Assembly: GCA_027623995.1 (NCBI GenBank)
Contig: JAQBUF010000002.1
Coordinates: 24,714-88,713, forward strand
Source: Nitrospirota bacterium
GTDB taxonomy: Bacteria > Nitrospirota > Nitrospiria > Nitrospirales > UBA8639
Direction of reading: 5' to 3'
Length of the DNA stretch: 64,000 nucleotides
The notes below the pieces were generated by a model. It saw nothing but the letters and a program-made list of their open reading frames with translations, was not told where the DNA came from and did no database searches. Made by a program: the position numbers and the translations under genes. Below are positions 55,910 through 63,381 of the stretch, in pieces. Each line of letters begins with the position of its first letter. Within the stretch, counting starts at the first letter, position 1.

Positions 55910-56488
55910 CTAAGAATCGGAGGCTTCGGCTTCCTTCCCCACCGGCTGCGGGAAATGATAGCGGTAGGCACGGCTCTCCTCATCGTTCTTTTCTTGGTTA
56001 TGGGCATATAAATATTTTTTGGCATCTTCGTTATGAATGTCGCCAATCTCATAGAGCCGTTTTTTGTCGAACATGAGTGTCCGTTTGTCATGGGTCGAGA
56101 ACTCATACACTTTGGTCATCGCGAGCGCATTGACCGGGCAGGCTTCCACACAATATCCGCAAAATACACACTTGGTAATGTCGATATAAAACTCCGTCGC
56201 AATCCTTTGGAGCGGCATGGACGTATCTTGCTCACTCAACACCTTGATGCACCGGGAAGGACAGGCCGCCTCACAGAGATCACAGCCCACACACCGTTCC
56301 ACTCCATTGTCATATCGCAAGAGACCCAGCGCCCCTCGGTGGGCATCGGGAATCGTTCGTTTTTCGCGAGGATATTCAAAGGTGATGGGACGATGAAACA
56401 TATGTTTAAACGTCACCTTCATGGCCATCCAAATTTCCTTGAATAAGACCGCCTCAAAAAACTTTTTCCTTGAATTGCCTGAATCCAT
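55910..56488 (-). CDS. nuoI: NADH-quinone oxidoreductase subunit I
   Basis: 192 aa peripheral-arm ferredoxin with two [4Fe-4S] sites: CVGCDLCEAACP (~82-93) and CVFCGYCVEACP (~121-132). An N-terminal amphipathic part anchors it to the membrane. It follows nuoG by 17 bases, where nuoH would usually stand between them. Confidence 0.96.
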   Translation of the reverse strand: MDSGNSRKKFFEAVLFKEIWMAMKVTFKHMFHRPITFEYPREKRTIPDAHRGALGLLRYDNGVERCVGCDLCEAACPSRCIKVLSEQDTSMPLQRIATEFYIDITKCVFCGYCVEACPVNALAMTKVYEFSTHDKRTLMFDKKRLYEIGDIHNEDAKKYLYAHNQEKNDEESRAYRYHFPQPVGKEAEASDS

Positions 56489-56505
56489 ATCGAGACGCTC
56501 CCTCG

Positions 56506-59199
56506 CTACACCTTATCGATGGAAACCTGAACCAATTTAAAATAAGGCACTCGGGTCACGGGGTCGAGTTCAACCGACACCAGGTCTTTCACCGGAGGAT
56601 CGGTAAAATGCTCAGGAAACACACAGGTCCCTGGCAACACCGCAAGGTCAGCTTCTACACCTAATTCTAGCTGGCCGTGGTCGGACGTTACCCGAACACG
56701 CCCCCCCTCCGTCAACCCCAATTGCTCAACTTCTTCAGGCGCCATGCGCAAACATTTGGTGTTGGGCGAAATATCCATTAACCCCGACGCTTTGGTCGAA
56801 AGTTTTCCAGAATGGTAAATCAACTGAATCAGTTTCAACCCGACTGGCCGCACCTTGTTTCCTAGTGTTCCTGCATTCGCATATCGTCCAGGCGTTTCAC
56901 GAGCATAGCCATTACTGAGATATGCTGCAGGATCCGCTTTGATGTTCTTAGGTTGGCCAAGATTGTAATATCCAGGGAGCAGCTTGCGAATGTCATCTTG
57001 AATATCTTGCGTGGATTCATATGGGAGGGTATGGCCCATGCTATCGGCAATCCCGACAAAGATATGCCAATCCAAGACACTCTCCCCGAGCGGCTCAATA
57101 GCCGGCCTCACAAACTGCACCTTCCCTTCTTGACTGGTAAAGGTGCCGTCTTTTTCTGCAAAGGTACAGGCCGGGAACACCATATGCGCCTGTTGCCCGG
57201 TTTCTGTGAGGAATGGATCTTGGCAAATTAGCAACTCTAGCTTCCCTAGGGCCTCATCCACACCATAGGACTTCGGAAGCGTCGCCAAGGGGTTTTCGCC
57301 CACCACATACAAGGCTTTAATTTTTCCATCCCGACAACCTTGTAAAATATCCATGAGCGTTGAACCGTCGTGAGCTACGGGCAATGCATGGCCCCAGGCT
57401 TGGGCGAACTTTTCTTTGGCCGTAGCATCATCAAAGGGCACAGGGCCAGGAAGAAATTCTGGGGCCACCCCCATATCCATGGCACCCTGCTCATTACCTT
57501 CCTCCACAACCGTATTGATGCCCGAGCCTTCCGCATTGAGCTTTCCAGTAACCCAAGCCAAATCCACGAGATTCAACACATTGTGATAACCGTCAGATTG
57601 TCGAACGATGCCTTCGCCGCACAGAATGATTGAGCGCGGAGATTCGGCAAATATTTTGGCAATCTCATTGATGTGCTCGACGCTCACTCCCGTTTGGGTT
57701 GCGACATCATCCAAGGAAACCGCATTCGCCGCTTGTTTGAGTGCATCAAAGGCTTGCGGGGCTTGCCCAGTTACATCCGAATCCACGAGGTCTTGATCCA
57801 AGACCGACTTCACCAACCCTTTAACCAACAGGCCTTCCGTTCCCGGTTTCACCATCGTTGGATGGGAGGCCAGCTTGGCAAGATTGGTTTGCATCGAATC
57901 CACAACGATCAACGAGGCTTTAAACGTTCCCATCGCCGCTTTGATTCTGAGACTGGCGACCGGATTCGTTTCGGTAATGTTTGATCCCACCACCAAGATC
58001 GCCTTGGCCTTAGAAATATCAGCCGACGTATTCATGGTTCGATGAATGCCTAGAGCATGATGCATTGCTCGCACGAAATTCACATGTCCATACCGTGCGC
58101 TACTATCAAGGTTGTTTGTACCAATTACCGTTCGCATGAACCGTTGAAACACATAGAGCTCTTCATTCGTACATCGTGCCGTGATTAACCCAGCAATGGC
58201 ATCGGCACCATATTGTTCTTTAATGCCCTTCAAGCGTTCAGCCGCTGTATCCAAGGCTTCAATCCAGGGAGCCTCCACCAACGCATTGTCTTTCCGTATC
58301 CATGGCTGCTTGAGGCGCTCTTTGCTATCGATATATTGGAACCCAAATCGTCCACGAACACACAGGCCATTGTGACCGTTAACCGTATCCGTCCGATCCC
58401 CCCATTTATTTTTCCACGAAAGTGGTGAGGTGACGCGCACGACTTCCGTATCTTTAGTCTCAACATACATCTGGCAACCATCGCCACAATAATTACAGGT
58501 CGTGGTGGTCTTCTTCAGTTGCCAAGGTTTGTAGGCGTACTTGGAAAATTTATTGGTAATCGCGCCCACCGGACAGACGGCCAAACAATCGCCGCAAAAT
58601 TCGCAATCGAGCGCTTGATCCCCCTTGGCTACCACCTGCGTGAAGCCGCCCTTTTTCATAAACTGCAGAGCATCAATACGTTGCACGTCTTTGCAAATGT
58701 TGATGCATTCCCCACAAGCAATGCAGCGATTCATATTAAAATCGAGCACGAGGCTTCGGGTGTCTTCTGGAATATTTTTCTGCTTGGCATTGGCGAGATC
58801 GGTGACCTGATGCTGGAAGGCCATATCTTGCAACTCGCAATGGCCATCGGCATCACACACCGGGCAATCCAACGGATGCACCGATAAATGTTTCTCCACG
58901 CCCTTCTTGCGGGCAGCAAAAAGATCTTCACCTTCGGTGCGAATCACCATGCCCTCAGCGGCTTTGGCGGTGCATGACCGTACCGGCGATTTCTTGCCTT
59001 CTTGAATCACCAAGCACATACCACAAGACCCAAAGGGATCAAAGGTATAGTGATAGCACATGGCCGGCACAATCTTGCCCGTGCTTGAAATCACGTCATA
59101 CAGCGACACGCCTTCGTTCGCCGTGACCGGTTCCCCATCAATGCTCAGCTCAATCTTGACAGCTTCCGCATCTGGTGATGTGACTGGTTTCATCGCCAT
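56506..59199 (-). CDS. nuoG: NADH-quinone oxidoreductase subunit G
   Basis: 897 aa iron-sulfur subunit. N-terminal [2Fe-2S] (CYHYTFDPFGSCGMC, later Cys in SCTAKA), a His-Cys3 [4Fe-4S] (HPLDCPVCDADGHC), two further [4Fe-4S] in CIACGECINIC and CEFCGDCLAVCP, then a molybdopterin-oxidoreductase-like domain opening CNYCGDGCQ. Length close to E. coli NuoG (~908). In this operon it follows nuoD directly; no NuoE or NuoF partner is encoded beside it. Confidence 0.95.
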   Translation of the reverse strand: MAMKPVTSPDAEAVKIELSIDGEPVTANEGVSLYDVISSTGKIVPAMCYHYTFDPFGSCGMCLVIQEGKKSPVRSCTAKAAEGMVIRTEGEDLFAARKKGVEKHLSVHPLDCPVCDADGHCELQDMAFQHQVTDLANAKQKNIPEDTRSLVLDFNMNRCIACGECINICKDVQRIDALQFMKKGGFTQVVAKGDQALDCEFCGDCLAVCPVGAITNKFSKYAYKPWQLKKTTTTCNYCGDGCQMYVETKDTEVVRVTSPLSWKNKWGDRTDTVNGHNGLCVRGRFGFQYIDSKERLKQPWIRKDNALVEAPWIEALDTAAERLKGIKEQYGADAIAGLITARCTNEELYVFQRFMRTVIGTNNLDSSARYGHVNFVRAMHHALGIHRTMNTSADISKAKAILVVGSNITETNPVASLRIKAAMGTFKASLIVVDSMQTNLAKLASHPTMVKPGTEGLLVKGLVKSVLDQDLVDSDVTGQAPQAFDALKQAANAVSLDDVATQTGVSVEHINEIAKIFAESPRSIILCGEGIVRQSDGYHNVLNLVDLAWVTGKLNAEGSGINTVVEEGNEQGAMDMGVAPEFLPGPVPFDDATAKEKFAQAWGHALPVAHDGSTLMDILQGCRDGKIKALYVVGENPLATLPKSYGVDEALGKLELLICQDPFLTETGQQAHMVFPACTFAEKDGTFTSQEGKVQFVRPAIEPLGESVLDWHIFVGIADSMGHTLPYESTQDIQDDIRKLLPGYYNLGQPKNIKADPAAYLSNGYARETPGRYANAGTLGNKVRPVGLKLIQLIYHSGKLSTKASGLMDISPNTKCLRMAPEEVEQLGLTEGGRVRVTSDHGQLELGVEADLAVLPGTCVFPEHFTDPPVKDLVSVELDPVTRVPYFKLVQVSIDKV

Positions 59200-59230
59200 A
59201 TATATCTCCGCCCATTAAAATTCCAAAAAA

Positions 59231-59334
59231 CGTATCTTGTATCTCGTCGTCCGTATCTCGTGAAAAAACTAACGTCGTTCGCAATCCATATTCTCTGTTT
59301 TTACGAGATACGCTTCACGAGATACGAACGACGA
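59231..59334. repeat. CGTNNNN heptad palindrome, site 6 (nuoD-nuoG gap), mixed type
   Basis: cgtatct and cgtccgt units on the left; the right arm reads tacgagatacgcttcacgagatacg, joining both filler types (TATCT and TGAAG) in one element. Confidence 0.8.
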
Positions 59335-59338
59335 TTCT

Positions 59339-60589
59339 TTATCTGTCGCATTCCCCCATGACTATGTCATACGACCCGAAAATAGTGACCGCATCGGCGA
59401 TCATGTAGCCTTTGGCCATGTGATCGAACGCCCCCATATGAATAAAGGAAGGGGACCGAATCTTCAATCGATAGGGGTTCCCACCGCCAGTACTCACAAT
59501 ATAAAAGCCGAGTTCACCTTTATGCGCCTCGGTCCCGCAATAGATTTCTCCAGCCGGGGCATCGAACCCTTGAGAGAATAGTTTGAACTGTTGAATCATG
59601 GATTCGAGATTCGTAAACACACGATCCTTTGGCGGCAACGTGACACTCGGCACATCGGCCATGACCGCCCCTTCTTTCGGCATCTGCTCCAAACACTGCT
59701 TAATGATTTTGATGCTCTCACGCATTTCTTCAATGCGAATCCAGTATCGGTCATAGGTATCGCCGTTTTTGCCAACCGGCACACTAAATTCACATTTTGG
59801 GTAGGCTCCATAGGATTCGTATTTGCGCAAATCATAATCCACGCCAGACCCACGCAATGTAGGGCCGCTCAAACCAAAACTTAGCGCATCCTCAGCCGTA
59901 ATGACCGCGACGCCCACGGTGCGCGCCAACCAAATCCGATTTTTTTCCAAGAAGATGACATATTCCTCGATCTTCGGAGGGAAATAATCCAGGAACTGGC
60001 GGACTTTTTCCAACAAGGAATCAGGAAGATCTTTTTCGATACCGCCAATGCGGTACCAACTCGTGGTCAAACGCGCCCCACATAATTCATCAAACCAATC
60101 CAAGAGAATTTCGCGGTCACGAAAGGTGTAGAAAAAGACCGTCATCGCACCAATATCCAACGCCTGAGTGCCTAACCAAAACAAATGGCCGATGATGCGC
60201 TGGATCTCTGCGACCATTGTGCGAAGATATTCCGCGCGATCCGGGACGGTAATGTCCATGAGTTTTTCGACGGCCCGACAATACGCGAAGTTGTTATACA
60301 TCGCGCACACATAATCCAGGCGATCAGTATGAGGAATGAATTGATGGTAGGTGCCATGCTCAGCAAGCTTTTCAACCCCTCGATGGAGAAAGCCCATCAC
60401 CACGGTGGACTTGGTAATGCGCTCGCCTTCAAGATCAAGAATCACCTTAAGCACACCATGGGTGGCCGGATGCTGCGGGCCCATGTTGAGCAACAGCTCT
60501 TCACTCCGAAGAACCGGAAGATCCTTGGTCTCAGGATGCTCTGGATCGACTTTATAAATTGTTTCGCGTTGATCTTCTAAATGCGCCAT
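59339..60589 (-). CDS. nuoD: NADH-quinone oxidoreductase subunit D
   Basis: 416 aa, 49-kDa quinone-pocket subunit. LLNMGPQHPATHGVLKV near residue 30, IPHTDRLDYVCAM, SGVDYDLRKYESYGAYPKCEFSVP and the final GSYDIVMGECDR are all family marks. Separate from nuoC. A GTAGCTGC palindrome lies in the gap to nuoC. Confidence 0.96.
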   Translation of the reverse strand: MAHLEDQRETIYKVDPEHPETKDLPVLRSEELLLNMGPQHPATHGVLKVILDLEGERITKSTVVMGFLHRGVEKLAEHGTYHQFIPHTDRLDYVCAMYNNFAYCRAVEKLMDITVPDRAEYLRTMVAEIQRIIGHLFWLGTQALDIGAMTVFFYTFRDREILLDWFDELCGARLTTSWYRIGGIEKDLPDSLLEKVRQFLDYFPPKIEEYVIFLEKNRIWLARTVGVAVITAEDALSFGLSGPTLRGSGVDYDLRKYESYGAYPKCEFSVPVGKNGDTYDRYWIRIEEMRESIKIIKQCLEQMPKEGAVMADVPSVTLPPKDRVFTNLESMIQQFKLFSQGFDAPAGEIYCGTEAHKGELGFYIVSTGGGNPYRLKIRSPSFIHMGAFDHMAKGYMIADAVTIFGSYDIVMGECDR

Positions 60590-60657
60590 ATTCGTCGCGT
60601 TACTCTCTCAACAGTTACTCATAGCCTTGAGGCTACCCTATTTGACAATATTTTCTC

Positions 60658-60724
60658 TTGTAGCTGCGCCATCTCATGGCGCCTCTGCCACGCGAGGGAG
60701 GCAGCATGAGATGCTGCAGCTACA
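60658..60724. repeat. GTAGCTGC palindromic element, free-standing copy 2 (nuoC-nuoD gap)
   Basis: Inverted ends ttgtagctgc / gcagctaca with inner hairpins gccatctcatggc and gcagcatgagatgctgc. 67 bases; the shortest version of the core found inside the MITE-like elements. Confidence 0.75.
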
Positions 60725-60730
60725 GGATTT

Positions 60731-61228
60731 CTATGTCGTCCCCTCATTCAAGAAATCAAACGTATCTCGCCAGCCTTTACCTTGAAGCGGGAAATCTTTC
60801 CGCAAGGGCCAACCTTCATCATATTCATCTGGCATGAGAATCCGACGTAAGTCAGGATGGTTATTGAAGCGAATACCCATCATGTCGAACACTTCGCGCT
60901 CCATGAATTCCGCCCCACGCCAAAGATCCACCATCGAATCCACAAAACAATCCTGTTCGGGCACTCGAGCTTTAATTCGAATACGATGACGGTGCCGAAT
61001 CGAGTACACTTCCCACACAACTTCAAAGCGCTCTTCGTCATCCGGCCAGTCCACCGAACTCACATGCACCATGTAATCAAAATCCATCTTTGGATCTTCA
61101 CGTAAATAGCGACAGACCTCGTGAACCTGGTCGCGAGTGATCGTCACGGCCACATCCCCACGCCATTCATAGACAGAGACTACGGCTTGCGGAAAGCGAG
61201 CTTGAAGGGATTCCGCCAATGGATGCAT
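60731..61228 (-). CDS. nuoC: NADH-quinone oxidoreductase subunit C
   Basis: 165 aa, 30-kDa subunit of the peripheral arm. DYMVHVSSVDWPDDEERFEVVWEVYSI and EREVFDMMGIRFNNHPDLRRILMPDEYDEGWPLRKDFPL are the NuoC signatures. The start overlaps the nuoB stop (TAATG). Confidence 0.96.
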   Translation of the reverse strand: MHPLAESLQARFPQAVVSVYEWRGDVAVTITRDQVHEVCRYLREDPKMDFDYMVHVSSVDWPDDEERFEVVWEVYSIRHRHRIRIKARVPEQDCFVDSMVDLWRGAEFMEREVFDMMGIRFNNHPDLRRILMPDEYDEGWPLRKDFPLQGKGWRDTFDFLNEGTT

Positions 61229-61767
61229 TAGACGATGATTCTCCCTGCGGAAGGTTTCACTTCATCGGGCTGCTTGGTAAAGACGCGTTTCTGCATAATT
61301 TGGTCTTGGAGTTTTAATATGCCGTCAAACAAGGCTTCCGGCGTTGGAGGACAACCCGGCACATAAATATCGACTGGCACAAAGCGATCGACGCCCTGCA
61401 CCACCGGATAACTATCGTAAATATTGCCGGAGGTCGCACACGACCCCATAGAAATCACATATTTGGGTTCAGGCATTTGGTCATAGATTTTTCGAATAAC
61501 TGGGGCCATGCGACGACAGACAGTCCCCGCCACAATCATCACATCGGATTGCCGAGGCGACCCTCGAAACACCCCAGCACCGTACCGGTCAATATCATAC
61601 CGAGAAGACACCGCCGCAATCATTTCAATGGCGCAGCAGGCCAAACCAAACGTCATTGGCCACAGCGACCCCTTTCGGGCCCAGTTCACCACCTTCTCTA
61701 AGGAAAGCGTCATGATCCCAAGATCGCCATCTCTTTCGTGCTTTTTACCTATTTGGATTAGACCCAT
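61228..61767 (-). CDS. nuoB: NADH-quinone oxidoreductase subunit B
   Basis: 179 aa, carries cluster N2. Ligands C44/C45 ([10 protein letters not shown]), Cys in GTVCRRMAP, and Cys in [15 protein letters not shown] ribosome binding site before the ATG. A heptad palindrome lies between nuoA and this gene. Confidence 0.97.
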   Translation of the reverse strand: MGLIQIGKKHERDGDLGIMTLSLEKVVNWARKGSLWPMTFGLACCAIEMIAAVSSRYDIDRYGAGVFRGSPRQSDVMIVAGTVCRRMAPVIRKIYDQMPEPKYVISMGSCATSGNIYDSYPVVQGVDRFVPVDIYVPGCPPTPEALFDGILKLQDQIMQKRVFTKQPDEVKPSAGRIIV

Positions 61768-61775
61768 GAATTCCT

Positions 61776-61886
61776 CGTTATGCGTGAAGCTGAATACGTG
61801 ATGCGTAATGCGTGAAGCGTGAAGCGTAAAAAAATTCGATTATGGTTCGTGCCTTTCGCATTACGCCTAACGGATCACGCTTCACG
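61776..61886. repeat. CGTNNNN heptad palindrome, site 7 (nuoA-nuoB gap)
   Basis: The longest site: cgttatg, cgtgaag, ctgaata, cgtgatg, cgtaatg, cgtgaag, cgtgaag, cgtaaaa, then an arm ending ggatcacgcttcacg. Starts 8 bases before the nuoB start codon region and ends 5 bases before the nuoA stop. Confidence 0.85.
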
Positions 61887-61890
61887 TCTC

Positions 61891-62274
61891 CTAGTCCCAT
61901 TCCAGAGCGCCTTTGCGCCAGGCGTATACATAGGCAACCACGAACAAGCCGATAAAAATCAGCATTTCTATCAGGCCAATGGCTCCAAGATCATGAAAGG
62001 TAATGGCCCAGGGGTAGAGAAAAATCACCTCAATATCGAAAATCACGAACATCATGGCGATGACATAATAGCGAACGGGAAACGGCATCCGTGAATCCGA
62101 GAACGGCTCGCTTCCACATTCATAGACACTTAATTTTTCGAATTCTGGGTATTTCGGTTGGACAAGATAACTCAAAGCCAGCGTGACCAAACCAAAGGCC
62201 AAGGCGATGATAATAAACAGTAGGATGGGAGAATAATTGTCTAAATAAGTCAGTAGAAGGTCATACCCACTCAT
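61891..62274 (-). CDS. nuoA: NADH-quinone oxidoreductase subunit A
   Basis: 127 aa from ATG 62274, which has a GGGGAAG ribosome binding site; the longer frame upstream has no membrane or family character. Three helices, with KLSVYECGSEPF and the FVIFDIEVIFLYPW segment containing the conserved acids. First gene of the nuo operon, transcribed leftwards. Confidence 0.95.
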   Translation of the reverse strand: MSGYDLLLTYLDNYSPILLFIIIALAFGLVTLALSYLVQPKYPEFEKLSVYECGSEPFSDSRMPFPVRYYVIAMMFVIFDIEVIFLYPWAITFHDLGAIGLIEMLIFIGLFVVAYVYAWRKGALEWD

Positions 62275-62933
62275 GGTGACTTCCCCAAAAAGGCAAAAAA
62301 CATCAAATTTTCCGCAGGATTCGCCATCGTAGCACCTCGATTTTTGGCGAATCAAGAGAACATAAGACCTACCAAAATGCTATCAAAAGGCCCAACGCAA
62401 TAACACACTTGGGGTAGTTGGCCTCTTCACTTTTTTGGTTGGGAACTGCATGCCCTGGACCAAAGATAACGTAAAGCCTGGAGATAAAGAAAGGGAAAGC
62501 CCGCCAGTATACTGGTTCTATTTTTTCGGCATATCTTCGGGTGGCCTTTTCAAGCCCTCGGGAGGTGAGTCTTGTGAATTTTCCCATTCATCGGTCAACG
62601 GATACACCGCCTTGGCCTTACTCCGTCGGTGGATTTGGGTTTGAATGCGGCGAGGAGAGGGGGAAGGGGGGGAGTCTTGTGACTTGTCCAGTCGGGGTTT
62701 TGGGGGAGGAGGGCTGCTCATATAATGATGGTAGCCTATGGCTGGTGAAAGCAACAAGGGAATTTATGCAGGGTTTCGCCCCTGCAGACGAGGTCCTTTT
62801 GTTTCGGCAAAAGGACCCAAAACCATGTCCGCCCGTCTGCGGCCCCAAGGGGGTCCCTCCGCCTACGCCCCGAATACCATGGCGAGAGAACTCGCTGCGC
62901 TCAAACAGCTCTCGCCGAACAGTCGATTCGGGG
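62275..62933. other. Region upstream of nuoA, no recognised gene
   Basis: About 660 bases. Near nuoA is the expected nuo promoter. A proline-rich minus-strand frame (start 62724, stop 62518) contains SQDSPP twice but has no recognised family; I give it a low chance. A strongly folded repeat occupies the right third. No reverse transcriptase or DGR template is present here. Confidence 0.5.
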
Positions 62934-62955
62934 CTACGGCTCCGCCGCATCCAAA
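62770..62955. repeat. Highly structured GC-rich intergenic repeat
   Basis: Consecutive hairpins: ggtccttttg / caaaaggacc (62792-62801 and 62808-62817), an outer stem gccccgaat / attcggggc (62867-62875 and 62926-62934) holding an inner ggcgagag / ctctcgcc. It runs into the 3' end of the avd-like gene. Similar structured blocks are common between bacterial genes. Confidence 0.65.
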
Positions 62956-63236
62956 GGCGGGAAATACTTAAGAAGTATATCTAGAAAAGGAAGCGTCCCC
63001 CTTTTTAACAGCACCTGGAACGCTTCCAACCTCTCCCGCAGGTCATGAAGCACCGGCAGCTTGTCGGGCCGGGAATTGGCGCGAATAATCAGCGTCACCA
63101 GTTCTCGGCTCTGCTGCCGCAAGTCACTCCCCAGCGTGTACTTGTGATAGCGACTAAAATTGCGCACGACTTGCTCGACATACACCGTCAAATCCATCGC
63201 CGCTTTATAGATTGGCAAATGTTCGTAGCGGGCCAT
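62934..63236 (-). CDS. Four-helix-bundle protein of the Avd type, 3' end altered
   Basis: 100 aa. MARYEHLPIYKAAMDLTVYVEQ, a second helix YHKYTLGSDLRQQSRELVTLIIRANS and RERLEAFQVLLKR are typical of Avd accessory proteins of diversity-generating retroelements, or of the related 23S-intervening-sequence four-helix proteins. After ~residue 77 the sequence (GTLPFLDILLKYFPP) no longer looks like the family. The frame stops inside the structured repeat, so the fourth helix seems lost. GGAAG ribosome binding site. Downstream of the variable-region gene, where avd usually lies. Confidence 0.72.
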   Translation of the reverse strand: MARYEHLPIYKAAMDLTVYVEQVVRNFSRYHKYTLGSDLRQQSRELVTLIIRANSRPDKLPVLHDLRERLEAFQVLLKRGTLPFLDILLKYFPPLDAAEP

Positions 63237-63257
63237 AATCTTCCTTCAGGATGAAGA

Positions 63258-63324
63258 GCCCCCCATCGGGGGGGCCCGACAACAATTGCTTTCGCGTCGC
63301 GAGCAGGGGGCAAACGCCCCCTGC
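63258..63324. other. Two GC-rich hairpins between avd and the variable-region gene
   Basis: gcccccc-atcg-ggggggc (63258-63275) and gcagggggc-aaac-gccccctgc (63303-63324, nine perfect pairs). DGR targets often have a stem-loop just after the variable region that aids retrohoming; they could also be terminators, though no T-run follows. Confidence 0.55.
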
Positions 63325-63381
63325 ACCCCCTAAATGACCAAATCACTCAAATCATCAAAGGCCCAAGGCATCACAGGGCCA

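Noticed and set aside
62518-62724. Proline-rich minus-strand frame starting MSSPPPPKPR
   Set aside because: Repeated SQDSPP and biased composition, no family; listed only within the intergenic description.
62275-62933. Reverse transcriptase or DGR template between avd and nuoA
   Set aside because: No frame with YxDD or other reverse-transcriptase motifs and no A-rich match to the variable region was found by eye.
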